A stretch of 14,565 bases of DNA from an uncultured Bacilli bacterium (GTDB lineage Bacteria; Bacillota_I; Bacilli_A; RF39; UBA660). The stretch spans positions 1 through 14,565 of the forward strand of contig CANRCO010000020.1 in assembly GCA_947629125.1 (NCBI GenBank). The letters run 5' to 3'. The translations under genes were made by a program, and so were the position numbers. Shown piece by piece: positions 1-6,608 of this stretch (position 1 is its first letter; every line of letters begins with the position of its first letter). Below the pieces are notes generated by a model, which worked only from the letters and a program-made list of their open reading frames with translations, did not search any database and was not told the DNA's origin.

Positions 1-878
1 CCAGAGTTATGTAATATTTCTCGGCCATTAAATTGTAAAAAAGCATTAAGTTTTTCTACCCAATCATTCATTGTCATTGCATTATGATTTTCTGCTTGCA
101 ATTCAGCATAATCTAAATACATTGTAACAATTCTATTTAAATCTTTTAATTCTTTTTCCGTTAAATAATTTTTAGCAATATCTACATCATATCTATAAAT
201 TGGTCCATTTGGTGATTCAGTCCAATTCGTAAGTCCCATATTTTCTTTATTAGAATCTACGCGATTATATATTATTTCTGCAGCCGTATTGCCTGTTACA
301 GCATAGTGCAATTTATTTTGAACTGTTTTAAAAAACTTTTTTGTAATTTCCGAATCCCTATCATAATCAATACTACAAGATGAATAAATATCTGTTATTT
401 TTTGATAAAATCTTCTTTCACTAGAGCGTATATTTCTAATTCTTTCTAAAAGTCTTTCAAAATAATCTTCACCAAAAATATAATTTGGATTTTTTAGTCT
501 TTCATCATCCATTACAAATCCAGTAATTAAATATTCTCTTAATACTTTAGTTGCCCATATTCTAAAATGTGTTGCTTTTTTAGAATTTACTCGATAGCCG
601 ACGGCAATAATCATATCTAAATTATAAATCTTTACAGGTTTCTTAGAATTATCAACGTCGGTTTTTCCGACGGTGTTACTTTCAGCAAGTTCACCACTAT
701 TTAAAATATTATTAATATGTTCTGTTATAGTGCTTCTAGAAACTCCAAATAATTCAGCTATCAAATTTTGCGTTAGCCAAATATCATTGTTAATTAAAAG
801 AACGCTTACCTTAACATCATTATTGTCATCTTTATATATTAAAAAATCATGATTTGTAATTTGTAATTCATTTTTCAC
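1..878 (-). CDS. RhuM-family protein, C-terminus cut by window edge
   Basis: I read 292 complete codons running off the left edge, so the C-terminus is missing; family members are usually about 330-350 residues. Start: GTG at 878, preceded by GAGGTGAG at 883-890; the nearby ATG is out of frame. Residues about 34-60 form a helix-turn-helix (WLTQNLIAELFGVSRSTI), followed by the family hallmark around 85-112 with IYNLDMIIAVGYRVNSKKA and FRIWATKVLREYL. That block is typical of the RhuM virulence-protein family (Pfam Virulence_RhuM), named from a Salmonella pathogenicity-island gene. From general knowledge, RhuM genes often sit in type I restriction-modification loci or genomic islands, and the molecular function is not settled. 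Two ASCH genes lie just upstream on the same strand. No terminator is visible between them and this gene, so they may share a transcript. The family call is firm; the function is unknown. Confidence 0.88.
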   Translation of the reverse strand, partial: MKNELQITNHDFLIYKDDNNDVKVSVLLINNDIWLTQNLIAELFGVSRSTITEHINNILNSGELAESNTVGKTDVDNSKKPVKIYNLDMIIAVGYRVNSKKATHFRIWATKVLREYLITGFVMDDERLKNPNYIFGEDYFERLLERIRNIRSSERRFYQKITDIYSSCSIDYDRDSEITKKFFKTVQNKLHYAVTGNTAAEIIYNRVDSNKENMGLTNWTESPNGPIYRYDVDIAKNYLTEKELKDLNRIVTMYLDYAELQAENHNAMTMNDWVEKLNAFLQFNGREILHNS

Positions 879-1015
879 TATACTCACCTCTTTTTCTCAA
901 AATGTAAAAACTTTTTTTGGCAATTTTTTTTATTTATAAGGGTTTGTGATGGTGTTTCCATAAGTACGTATCGCACAGTTGATATTTGCCTGATTTTGTC
1001 GAATGTCCATTTAAA

Positions 1016-1363
1016 TCACTTTCCTTCATCAATTATTCTTATTTCTATTCCAATTACTCCATATTTTTCTTGTTCTTCCTTAGGATAATATTCTTCCATA
1101 TCTTTAGGATTTGCAATGTCATCTTTATTATATCCCAACGATATTTTGTCAAAATGTTTATATAATTCATTAAAATTTGAATATTTATGTAATTTTACTA
1201 TTTCAACCAATATAGTTTCTAATGTAGTCCTATTCGTAAATTCAATTAAATCTTTTTCTTTCAATAATTGTCTTTTTTCATCATTTAATCTCATTTCTAT
1301 TGTTTTAGTTCCATCCTTTATGCTATTAAATGGTTCTTTATTTAAATTCATATTATATTTCAT
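1016..1363 (-). CDS. ASCH-domain protein (small, YqfB-like)
   Basis: This 115-residue protein is essentially a single ASCH domain, a PUA-like beta-barrel fold generally thought to bind RNA or modified nucleotides. Seen in the sequence: an N-terminal LNKEPFNSIKDGTKTIEMRL, matching the ASCH pattern PF..I..G.KT.E.RL, then a basic segment DEKRQLLKEKDLIEF and a C-terminal EKYGVIGIEI strand. The G.K..E.R residues line the putative ligand groove in the family. ATG 1363 has a GGAG ribosome site 7 bases upstream. The gene starts 18 bases after the stop of a second, different ASCH gene, so the pair is very likely co-transcribed. It ends in TGA, which argues against the Mollicutes code. The substrate cannot be told from sequence. 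Confidence 0.85.
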   Translation of the reverse strand: MKYNMNLNKEPFNSIKDGTKTIEMRLNDEKRQLLKEKDLIEFTNRTTLETILVEIVKLHKYSNFNELYKHFDKISLGYNKDDIANPKDMEEYYPKEEQEKYGVIGIEIRIIDEGK

Positions 1364-1381
1364 ACTTAATCTCCAGCAATT

Positions 1382-1780
1382 TTACTTACTATTTTTATAA
1401 TCATAATCCCATAGACTTAATTTTCCATTGACTTCAATAGGATTTATTTCTTCAATATTTTCTAATTTAAAGCCATAACGTTGCCTAGTATCTATAGTTT
1501 TTAAACTTTTATATACAATTGGATCTTTTTTATAGTATTTTTGAGCAAAATCATTATCAACAACTACACAGTCTGTAATGATGGCTTTCGCTATTATTTT
1601 ACCAATCGGATATTCTAAATTTAAATATTTAAATCGTTCAATTGCCTTCTTATCAATTCTCTTACCCGCATGTATTAATATATCTCCGCGATACTTAGTT
1701 TTCCAAGTTCTAAATTCATATTCTTTATAACCTTTTGCTATTAATGTTGCCCATGGTTGTTTAATGGTTATTACTTTCAT
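1382..1780 (-). CDS. ASCH-domain protein (PWA..I..G.KEYE.R.W type)
   Basis: This 132-residue ASCH/PUA-like protein is clearly different from its neighbour. Near the N-terminus it has IKQPWATLIAKGYKEYEFR followed by W.TKYRG and ILIHAGKRI. This is the longer ASCH subfamily signature (QPWA..I..G.K..E.R.W.T.YRG...IHA). A C-terminal YGFKLENIEEINPIEVNGKL block completes the domain. I chose ATG 1780 because AAGGA (1791-1795) lies 10 bases upstream. An upstream in-frame TTG at 1789 would leave 1 base of spacing. An extended -10 at 1920-1928 would start its mRNA, giving a leader of about 130 bases that I could not assign to any family. The role is probably RNA or modified-base binding; the ligand is unknown. 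Confidence 0.85.
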   Translation of the reverse strand: MKVITIKQPWATLIAKGYKEYEFRTWKTKYRGDILIHAGKRIDKKAIERFKYLNLEYPIGKIIAKAIITDCVVVDNDFAQKYYKKDPIVYKSLKTIDTRQRYGFKLENIEEINPIEVNGKLSLWDYDYKNSK

Positions 1781-1919
1781 ATTTATCAATTCCTTTTTGA
1801 ATTATTTATAAATTTATTAAAACATTAGCCAGACAGTATTCTGCAGTTTTGCCAATTCCGTTAATCATAATATATCATCTTATATACAATTTAAAATTTT
1901 CTAACGATTTAATAATTCA

Positions 1920-1928
1920 ATTATAGCA
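1920..1928 (-). promoter_or_regulatory. extended -10 promoter for the ASCH pair
   Basis: The minus strand reads TGCTATAAT, a perfect TGn-extended -10 element. No good -35 lies 17 bases upstream, because that position falls in the preceding terminator hairpin. It sits immediately beyond the terminator of the glycosyltransferase gene and is the only good promoter before the ASCH genes. Confidence 0.6.
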
Positions 1929-1929
1929 C

Positions 1930-1950
1930 AAAAACAAGAATTTCTTCTTG
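1930..1950 (-). terminator. intrinsic terminator of the glycosyltransferase operon
   Basis: On the minus strand CAAGAA, a 4-base loop and TTCTTG are followed by TTTTT. The hairpin begins 5 bases after the stop codon at 1955. The stem is only 6 bp and AT-rich, so termination may be partial. Confidence 0.65.
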
Positions 1951-1954
1951 CTTC

Positions 1955-3046
1955 TTATTTATTTACTTTATTAAATTTATCCATAACAAATTTAACTAAA
2001 TCATGTGCAGCATTTTTATTAATTATTTTTCTTTGATTACTAAGCATTTCTTTTTGTAATTTTTTATTTTCTAATAACATTTTTGTATTAGTTATTATTT
2101 CATCTATTGTATGAGATACTAAGCTTAATTTATTTTTTTCAAAAAAAGTAGCATTATAGTTTTCGACTCCCGGAATAGGCATAATATGAATCATTGGCCT
2201 GTTAAGTATCGCGACTTCAGTACTGGTTAGTCCTCCTGGTTTAGTTAAAACAACATCACTTGCTTTAATATATTCGTTCATATTATTTACAAATCCTTTA
2301 ACTATTAAATTAGGATTTGTAATACTTGCTAATTCTTCTTCTAATTTTTTATTACTACCACAAATAACAGTAACATAGGCATCCATATTAACTAAAATAT
2401 TTAAAACAACATCTTTTAAATTACCAAAACCCATACTTCCGGAAGTTATTAAAATATTAGGTTTATCTTTTTTTAAAGCTAAAGAATTTTTCTTTTTTTG
2501 AAAGCTAGTAGCTACTGGTATACCTATTGGTAATAAAACATTTTTATCTATTCCTTTAGTAGTAAATTCTTCTTTTAACGATTCATGAGGTATAACAAAA
2601 TAATCGGGAGTTGTTTCATTCCAAAAAGGAATATTAGTATAATCAGTTGCTACATTTATAAGTTTTAAATTATGACCATCTTTTTTTAAAGCCGTAACTG
2701 CCATAGCGGGAAATAAATGTGGACATATAATAATATCATACTTATTTTTTGTAATATATTCTAAAAGTTTATTTTTTCCTAATTTATTCAGTTGATAAAC
2801 AGGACTAGTTATATTAGCTTTATTATAAGTTTCTCCTAATTTATAAATAAATCTAAACATTTTTCCTTGACCACTAACTGAAGCTAAATACATTTTTTCA
2901 ATACGATTAGATAATTTATTTCCTAAAATACTAAAATAATCGACAAAGTCACAATCAATGCCATTTAATTTAAATTCACTTTGAATATATTTACCACAAG
3001 AATTATGACCGCCGCCCATATTACAAGATAATACTAATACTTTCAT
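1955..3046 (-). CDS. processive diacylglycerol glycosyltransferase, UgtP/MGDG-synthase type (GT28)
   Basis: This 363-residue peripheral membrane glycosyltransferase resembles UgtP (YpfP) and MGDG synthases. These transfer glucose or galactose from the UDP-sugar to diacylglycerol, giving membrane glycolipids and, in many Bacillota, lipoteichoic-acid anchors. Two domains are seen. The N-terminal MGDG-synthase domain has the glycine loop NMGGGHNS (9-16). The C-terminal GT28 domain has GSMGFGN (203-209) and the UDP-sugar site KPGGLTSTE (269-277). Length is normal for the family. The start ATG abuts the upstream stop (TAAATG), with GGAG 6 bases upstream inside the preceding gene, so the two are translationally coupled. 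Whether the product is mono- or di-glycosyl lipid, and which sugar is used, cannot be decided here. Confidence 0.9.
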   Translation of the reverse strand: MKVLVLSCNMGGGHNSCGKYIQSEFKLNGIDCDFVDYFSILGNKLSNRIEKMYLASVSGQGKMFRFIYKLGETYNKANITSPVYQLNKLGKNKLLEYITKNKYDIIICPHLFPAMAVTALKKDGHNLKLINVATDYTNIPFWNETTPDYFVIPHESLKEEFTTKGIDKNVLLPIGIPVATSFQKKKNSLALKKDKPNILITSGSMGFGNLKDVVLNILVNMDAYVTVICGSNKKLEEELASITNPNLIVKGFVNNMNEYIKASDVVLTKPGGLTSTEVAILNRPMIHIMPIPGVENYNATFFEKNKLSLVSHTIDEIITNTKMLLENKKLQKEMLSNQRKIINKNAAHDLVKFVMDKFNKVNK

Positions 3047-3694
3047 TTACTCACTCCAACTATTATTAAACATATTATATAAATAATCTTTATTAAAAGT
3101 TTTATCTAGAAATCGCTCATAAGCATTGCTAGGTTTGATTCCTTTTTCCCATTCTTTAGCACGAAAAACAGCACTTAAGGTTAAAGCCGCATCAAATATT
3201 AAAAAGATAATTAAAAAAATCATTAACTTATGTCCAATCTTTTGCGGAATTTTTTCAATAATTTTAACAATAAAAGGATAAATAAATTTAATCCAAACTA
3301 TTCCCAAAATACCCCATAAACAAGACATAATAAGGCAAATTCGCCCATTAATATTTAAAAAATATTTACTATAATCCCAAGCTGTAAAACCTAAGACCAA
3401 TTCCATTCCCCAACTCATAATGTATTCAAGTAATGAACCTAAAAAGAAACTAATCAAAAATAATTTTATATATCCTTTATCTTTAAAACGATATAACAAA
3501 AAAGTTAAAGCACAAGCGCAGATACCATAGCAAATATCAAACGGTCCAATTACTAAAGCCGAATGATTAATAAATACACCTTTAGTTATTAAACTAAAAA
3601 TCACTTCTATAACCCAACCAACGATACTACCAAATATAAATAACCAGAATAGATTATAAAAATTTAAAGATTGTTTTGTACTACTTTTTCTCAC
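3047..3694 (-). CDS. putative ABC-transporter-type membrane protein (PF06541-like)
   Basis: This 215-residue integral membrane protein has about five hydrophobic segments: near 13-36, 40-67, 77-99, 118-144 and 155-175. Diagnostic features are GPFDICYGICA (about 51-61), a glutamate-containing third helix (LLEYIMSWGMELVLGF), WDYS, and INGRICLIMSCLWGILG, as in the putative ABC-transporter type IV family. The family name implies transport, but members are stand-alone and the function is unproven. Start: GTG at 3694, with AGGTGA 5 bases upstream. It abuts the glycosyltransferase gene directly, which suggests a linked role in membrane or lipid metabolism (inference). A promoter lies at 3712-3740. 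Confidence 0.75.
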   Translation of the reverse strand: MRKSSTKQSLNFYNLFWLFIFGSIVGWVIEVIFSLITKGVFINHSALVIGPFDICYGICACALTFLLYRFKDKGYIKLFLISFFLGSLLEYIMSWGMELVLGFTAWDYSKYFLNINGRICLIMSCLWGILGIVWIKFIYPFIVKIIEKIPQKIGHKLMIFLIIFLIFDAALTLSAVFRAKEWEKGIKPSNAYERFLDKTFNKDYLYNMFNNSWSE

Positions 3695-3711
3695 TTAGTT
3701 CACCTACTATT

Positions 3712-3740
3712 ATCATATTACTAAATGTCCATTTATGCAA
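3712..3740 (-). promoter_or_regulatory. promoter for the membrane protein-glycosyltransferase pair
   Basis: On the minus strand TTGCAT (3735-3740) is followed by exactly 17 bases and TATGAT (3712-3717). The same -35 variant at the same spacing occurs before the sigma-factor gene. It lies in the 57-base gap after the mmcQ-like gene. Confidence 0.55.
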
Positions 3741-3751
3741 TAAGTATCTAA

Positions 3752-4426
3752 TCATTTTTTTACTGTAAAATTATAACTTATAGCAACTAAAGATATAATT
3801 TCTTCATCAGTCAAAGTATCATCTAAACAAATAGTAATCCAATTTTTCTTATTCATGTGATAGGCTTGATAAAAACCTTGTTTAGTTAATAAATCTGTAA
3901 TTTTAGTAGGTTCTAATTTTAAGTTAATTATCTCTACTTCCTCATTAAAATGATTATCTAAATTATTTTTATTAATATTCATAATTAAAGCATACCACTT
4001 TTGACTAGTTGGATTTTTAAAAGTAGCAAAGCCGGGAAATTTTGACCATTCAAAATTAGGTTTATCACCATATTTTAATTCGATTAATTTAGTTATTCGA
4101 TTAGTTTGTTCGTAAATAAATGATTCTGTTATAAAACAACTAGATTTAATATCAACCAATATTTCAAGATATTTTTCTTTTACTTTTTGAGCATAAGAAC
4201 CCAGATTATCTTTAAGGCGATAATTAATATATTCTTCATTAGTTTTTAAATCATAAATTTTACCAGTTATTTTGCTTTGTTTTGTTATTAAAATTTTTAC
4301 TTTAAAAGTATTATTTAATATATTTTTATTAAATATATATAAATCTTTATCTTTTTGAAAACCATATTCAATTAATTTATTAAAATTTATTTTACTTCTT
4401 TTAAATATTTCTTCTTCTATTGTCAT
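3752..4426 (-). CDS. MmcQ/YjbR-family protein with N-terminal extension domain
   Basis: This 224-residue protein has its C-terminal half (about 125-224) in the MmcQ/YjbR fold: KFPGFATFKN, KWYALIMNI, then YQAYHMNKKNWITICLDD and TDEEIISLVAISY. The family has a double-wing DNA-binding-like fold, but its biological role is poorly defined. The first 110 residues form a separate domain (IEEEIFKRSK..., KITGKIYDLKTNEEYINYR) that I know from longer Clostridia-type members, so the architecture is not unusual. Start: ATG 4426, with GGAG 5 bases upstream. An in-frame ATG at 4465 overlaps the promoter -10 and would not be transcribed. It appears to be a single-gene unit, with possible read-through into the next operon because no terminator is visible after it. 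Confidence 0.85.
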   Translation of the reverse strand: MTIEEEIFKRSKINFNKLIEYGFQKDKDLYIFNKNILNNTFKVKILITKQSKITGKIYDLKTNEEYINYRLKDNLGSYAQKVKEKYLEILVDIKSSCFITESFIYEQTNRITKLIELKYGDKPNFEWSKFPGFATFKNPTSQKWYALIMNINKNNLDNHFNEEVEIINLKLEPTKITDLLTKQGFYQAYHMNKKNWITICLDDTLTDEEIISLVAISYNFTVKK

Positions 4427-4455
4427 AATAACTCCAAATATTTCAAATTTCTTAA

Positions 4456-4464
4456 AGTATAGCA
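4456..4464 (-). promoter_or_regulatory. extended -10 promoter for the MmcQ/YjbR gene
   Basis: The minus strand reads TGCTATACT. There is no clear -35. The predicted transcription start near 4449 leaves a leader of about 23 bases to the ATG at 4426. It lies just past the lepB terminator. Confidence 0.55.
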
Positions 4465-4471
4465 TAAAATT

Positions 4472-4500
4472 AAAAAAAGTAAATCAAAATTTTGACTTAC
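4472..4500 (-). terminator. intrinsic terminator after lepB
   Basis: On the minus strand GTAAGTCAAAA is followed by TTTTGATTTAC, an 11-bp inverted repeat with one G-U pair, then seven Ts (4472-4478). It overlaps the lepB stop codon by one base. Confidence 0.8.
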
Positions 4501-4982
4501 TATTTAATTTTTTTAAAAGGAAATAATGAAAAAACGATTTTTCCAGATATTTGATTTTTTTTGATAGCTCCGATACCTCGACTATCTAAAGAAATAATTC
4601 GATTATCTCCTAAAACAAAATATTCATCTTTTCCAAGCTTTGTAGGACCAAAATCACTAGTTACTCCATAACCATAGTCATCAGCAATTTTTTTATCATT
4701 AATATATAACTTATTATCCTTGGCTTTGATTGTTTCACCTGGTAGGCCATACACTCTTTTTACTAAGTGGTCTTTACTAACATTACGGTCTAATACTATA
4801 ATATCATATCTTTCAAAATCACTTAATTTACTCAATAAAAGAATTTCTTTACCTTTTAAATTAGGATACATTGATTGACCAGATACTCTAACCGGAGTTG
4901 CTATATAAGCCCGAAAAAGAACTACTAATAAAATTGCTACTACATAGGGAAATATATTTTTTAGAAATTGTTTAACTTTCAT
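4500..4982 (-). CDS. lepB: signal peptidase I
   Basis: This 160-residue type I (S26) signal peptidase removes signal peptides from exported proteins at the outer face of the membrane. There is one N-terminal membrane anchor (about 10-29). The catalytic serine is in SGQSMYP (Ser37) and the general-base lysine in LVKRVYGLPGE (Lys75). The conserved box GDNRIISLDSR is at 125-135. The short, single-anchor form is typical of Bacillota. Start: ATG 4982, with AAGGA 9 bases upstream; an in-frame TTG at 5000 lies upstream of that site and is rejected. It is the last gene of the ribosomal-protein operon, but a strong hairpin ends in its leader, so it probably receives only read-through transcription or has a promoter inside rplS that I could not identify. 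Confidence 0.95.
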   Translation of the reverse strand: MKVKQFLKNIFPYVVAILLVVLFRAYIATPVRVSGQSMYPNLKGKEILLLSKLSDFERYDIIVLDRNVSKDHLVKRVYGLPGETIKAKDNKLYINDKKIADDYGYGVTSDFGPTKLGKDEYFVLGDNRIISLDSRGIGAIKKNQISGKIVFSLFPFKKIK

Positions 4983-4998
4983 ATTTAATATTCCTTTC

Positions 4999-5025
4999 AA
5001 AAAAAATTAAGGCCGCCCTTAATTT
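4999..5025 (-). terminator. strong hairpin terminator between rplS and lepB
   Basis: On the minus strand AAATTAAGG, loop GCGG and CCTTAATTT are followed by an unbroken T run. The 9-bp stem contains the rplS stop codon, and the T run ends about 3 bases before the lepB ribosome site (4992-4996). By position it should lower lepB expression relative to the ribosomal genes. Confidence 0.85.
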
Positions 5026-5360
5026 CTTTCTTTAACTTTATAATCTTTACGCATATTTTTGATAAAGTTAAGATTTGCTCGACGAACTTTACCTTTGCGA
5101 ACTACGGTAATTTTATCAATAGTTGGAGCATTTACTGGAAATATTCTAACTACTCCAATGCCACTACTTTTCTTTCTAACAGAAAAAGTTTTACTAACGC
5201 TTCCTCCATTAATGTCTATTACCAATCCTTCAAATGATTGAATTCTACTTTTTTTACCTTCATTAATCCAAACATCTACTTTAACAGTATCTCCAACACG
5301 AAATTCGGGAATATCTTTTCGTACATGTTTAGCATTAATTTTGTCTACTAAATTTGCCAT
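5019..5360 (-). CDS. rplS: 50S ribosomal protein L19
   Basis: This is complete 113-residue L19 (bL19), located at the 30S-50S interface of the ribosome. Diagnostic blocks: PEFRVGDTVKVDVWI (19-33), the basic strand KKSRIQSFEGLVI, RKKSSGIGVVRIFPVNAPTI (one continuous conserved stretch), and VRKGKVRRANLNF near the C-terminus. ATG 5360 has an AAAGGA site upstream. It lies 78 bases after rpmA. That gap contains a hairpin resembling the L19 leader and no clear promoter, so it is probably transcribed with rplU-prp-rpmA. In B. subtilis rplS sits with rimM and trmD; neither is nearby here. Confidence 0.97.
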   Translation of the reverse strand: MANLVDKINAKHVRKDIPEFRVGDTVKVDVWINEGKKSRIQSFEGLVIDINGGSVSKTFSVRKKSSGIGVVRIFPVNAPTIDKITVVRKGKVRRANLNFIKNMRKDYKVKERN

Positions 5361-5386
5361 ACGATTTTTCCTTTCTACTTATTACC

Positions 5387-5422
5387 AGTTATCATAAATT
5401 TTTTTAATTTCAGCGGATAACT
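5387..5422 (-). promoter_or_regulatory. candidate ribosomal protein L19 leader hairpin
   Basis: On the minus strand AGTTATC pairs with GATAACT (7 bp). Inside it AAATT pairs with AATTT around a short A loop, with a CGCTG internal loop on the 5' side. The position 27 bases before rplS and the two-tier hairpin fit the known Bacillota L19 leader family (RF00556). I cannot score it against that model, so the family call is tentative. Confidence 0.5.
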
Positions 5423-5438
5423 TACTTTATTTTTAATT

Positions 5439-5726
5439 TTATTTTTGTTCGTAAACGCTAACTTTTTTCTTATTGCGTCCTAATCTTTCAAAACGAACAA
5501 CACCATCAATTTTAGCAAATAAGGTGTGATCTTTACCCATACCTACATTAGCACCTGGATAAATTTTTGTACCTCTTTGACGATAAAGAATACTACCAGC
5601 TGTAACAAATTGTCCATCGCTAGCTTTTGCTCCTAAACGACGTCCTCTTGAATCACGACCATTATCTGTTGAAGATTGACCTTTTTTATGAGCAAATAAT
5701 TGAATATTTAATCTTAAAAAATTCAT
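5439..5726 (-). CDS. rpmA: 50S ribosomal protein L27 with Prp-cleaved N-terminus
   Basis: This 95-residue L27 (bL27) has its N-terminal arm reaching the peptidyl-transferase centre. The N-terminus MNFLRLNIQLF followed by AHKKG matches the Bacillota-type propeptide, which is removed after the phenylalanine by the protease Prp to expose the functional arm. Other hallmarks are GRDSRGRRLGAKASDGQFV and RQRGTKIYPGANVGMGKD. ATG 5726 has AGGAGG 7 bases upstream, overlapping the prp stop codon. The order rplU-prp-rpmA is the classic Bacillota arrangement. obgE, usually near rpmA, is instead about 6 kb away. Confidence 0.97.
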   Translation of the reverse strand: MNFLRLNIQLFAHKKGQSSTDNGRDSRGRRLGAKASDGQFVTAGSILYRQRGTKIYPGANVGMGKDHTLFAKIDGVVRFERLGRNKKKVSVYEQK

Positions 5727-5737
5727 GAGTTAACCTC

Positions 5738-6031
5738 CTAACATATCTTTATATTTTTTTTATAAGTTTTTGCTAACTCCTGTAATAGATTTAGCATATT
5801 ATTTAATAATATTTTAGTTTCTTTTAAATCTTTTTTTTGTTCAATTACTATTTTACCATTATTTTCTGTATAACTTATAGCATTATTATCAAAAGATAAA
5901 ATAGCATTGATTGTAGTAATTACTATACTAGATACACTTGCACAAACAATATCTTGCCCATTATCAGCATAATTAGCATGTCCAACTATAGTAATTTTTC
6001 TTAAATCTTTTTCACAAACAACTTTAATCAT
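5738..6031 (-). CDS. prp: ribosomal-processing cysteine protease Prp
   Basis: This is 97-residue Prp (YsxB family), the cysteine protease that trims the N-terminal extension of L27 in Bacillota. The catalytic pair is visible: His18 in TIVGHANYADNGQDIVCA and Cys30 in the same block, followed by the SVSSIVITTINAI helix. The C-terminal helix is poorly conserved, as is normal. The start ATG overlaps the rplU stop by one base (TAATG) and has only a weak ribosome site, so translation is probably coupled to rplU. Its substrate L27 is the next gene, 11 bases downstream. Confidence 0.95.
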   Translation of the reverse strand: MIKVVCEKDLRKITIVGHANYADNGQDIVCASVSSIVITTINAILSFDNNAISYTENNGKIVIEQKKDLKETKILLNNMLNLLQELAKTYKKNIKIC

Positions 6032-6333
6032 TATTTAACTTCAATCTTTTTAACAGTTAATTTAGTATATGGTTGTCTATGACCTTGTTTACGACGATAT
6101 TTTTTCTTTGGTTTATATTTAAAAACAATAATTTTTTTGTTTTTGCCGTGTTTTTCAACAGTACAAATAACTTTAGCATTCTTTACAGTAGGATTACCAA
6201 CTTTACCATCAACGTATAAAACTTCGTCAAAAGTAACATCGCTACCAGCTTCGTTATTTAATTTTTCAACAAAAATAACATCACCTTCGGAAACATAATA
6301 TTGTTTTCCACCAGTTACAAAAATAGCTTTCAT
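6031..6333 (-). CDS. rplU: 50S ribosomal protein L21
   Basis: This 100-residue L21 (bL21) binds 23S rRNA. It shows the family N-terminus KAIFVTGGKQYYVSEGD, the central TFDEVLYVDG, and the basic C-terminal signature FKYKPKKKYRRKQGHRQPYT. Of two in-frame ATGs, 6333 is preferred because AGGAGG lies 7 bases upstream; the ATG at 6339 would have only 1 base of spacing. It is the first gene of the operon, with a consensus promoter and a leader of about 93 bases that is probably autoregulatory. Confidence 0.97.
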   Translation of the reverse strand: MKAIFVTGGKQYYVSEGDVIFVEKLNNEAGSDVTFDEVLYVDGKVGNPTVKNAKVICTVEKHGKNKKIIVFKYKPKKKYRRKQGHRQPYTKLTVKKIEVK

Positions 6334-6339
6334 TAACAT

Positions 6340-6432
6340 ACCTCCTTTTAAAATTTAAGACGCGCCTTTAAGGTAACTAAATAGTTTTTCAAACCTTTTT
6401 CGAGCGGTTTTTTGAAGAAAGCCCTTCAAACG
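6340..6432 (-). promoter_or_regulatory. candidate L21 leader RNA upstream of rplU
   Basis: This is the stretch between the predicted transcription start and rplU. It begins with a TTTGAAG/CTTCAAA stem (6411-6417 with 6424-6430). Next is an imperfect GGT...AACT/AGTT...ACC stem around 6370-6393, then a GC-rich AAGGCGCGTCTT element just before the AGGAGG site. Position and architecture fit the known L21 leader (RF00559), by which ribosomal protein excess is thought to reduce expression. No covariance test was possible here. Confidence 0.5.
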
Positions 6433-6438
6433 TATAAA

Positions 6439-6467
6439 ATTGTACCAAAAAATGTCAATAAAGTCAA
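6439..6467 (-). promoter_or_regulatory. promoter of the rplU operon
   Basis: On the minus strand TTGACT (6462-6467) is followed by 17 bases and TACAAT (6439-6444). Both hexamers match 5 of 6 consensus bases. The predicted start is near 6432. Confidence 0.75.
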
Positions 6468-6544
6468 ACAAAATTTATTATAAAATCTCGGTTAATTATA
6501 TGCTAAATAAATGCATATTATATTAATAAATATTGCAAAATAAT

Positions 6545-6573
6545 TTGACAACTAATAATTTATATGTTAAAGT
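6545..6573 (+). promoter_or_regulatory. promoter of rpmB
   Basis: A perfect TTGACA (6545-6550) is followed by 17 bases and TAAAGT (6568-6573), with a TGT extension in front. It is divergent from the rplU promoter. A 6-bp inverted repeat (ATATGC 6498-6503 with GCATAT 6513-6518) lies between the two. Confidence 0.7.
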
Positions 6574-6608
6574 CTTAAAGAAAGCGAATGAGGAAAGGTG
6601 GAATTTTT

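Noticed and set aside
656..672. CGTCGG/CCGACG inverted repeat with a T5 loop, unusually GC-rich for the region.
   Set aside because: It lies inside the RhuM coding region and encodes part of a normal-looking family segment (TVGKTDV). There is no T run or regulatory context.
1016..1018. Possible Mycoplasma-type genetic code, suggested by the extreme AT content.
   Set aside because: TGA is used here as a stop at the natural end of an ASCH protein, and tryptophans in conserved motifs, such as the sigma-factor TWWIRQ, are TGG.
1002..3735. The 12-mer AATGTCCATTTA occurs at 1002-1013 and 3724-3735 in two intergenic gaps.
   Set aside because: Several chance 12-mer repeats are expected in 14.5 kb of AT-rich DNA. 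The two copies have different positions relative to genes and no matching flanks.
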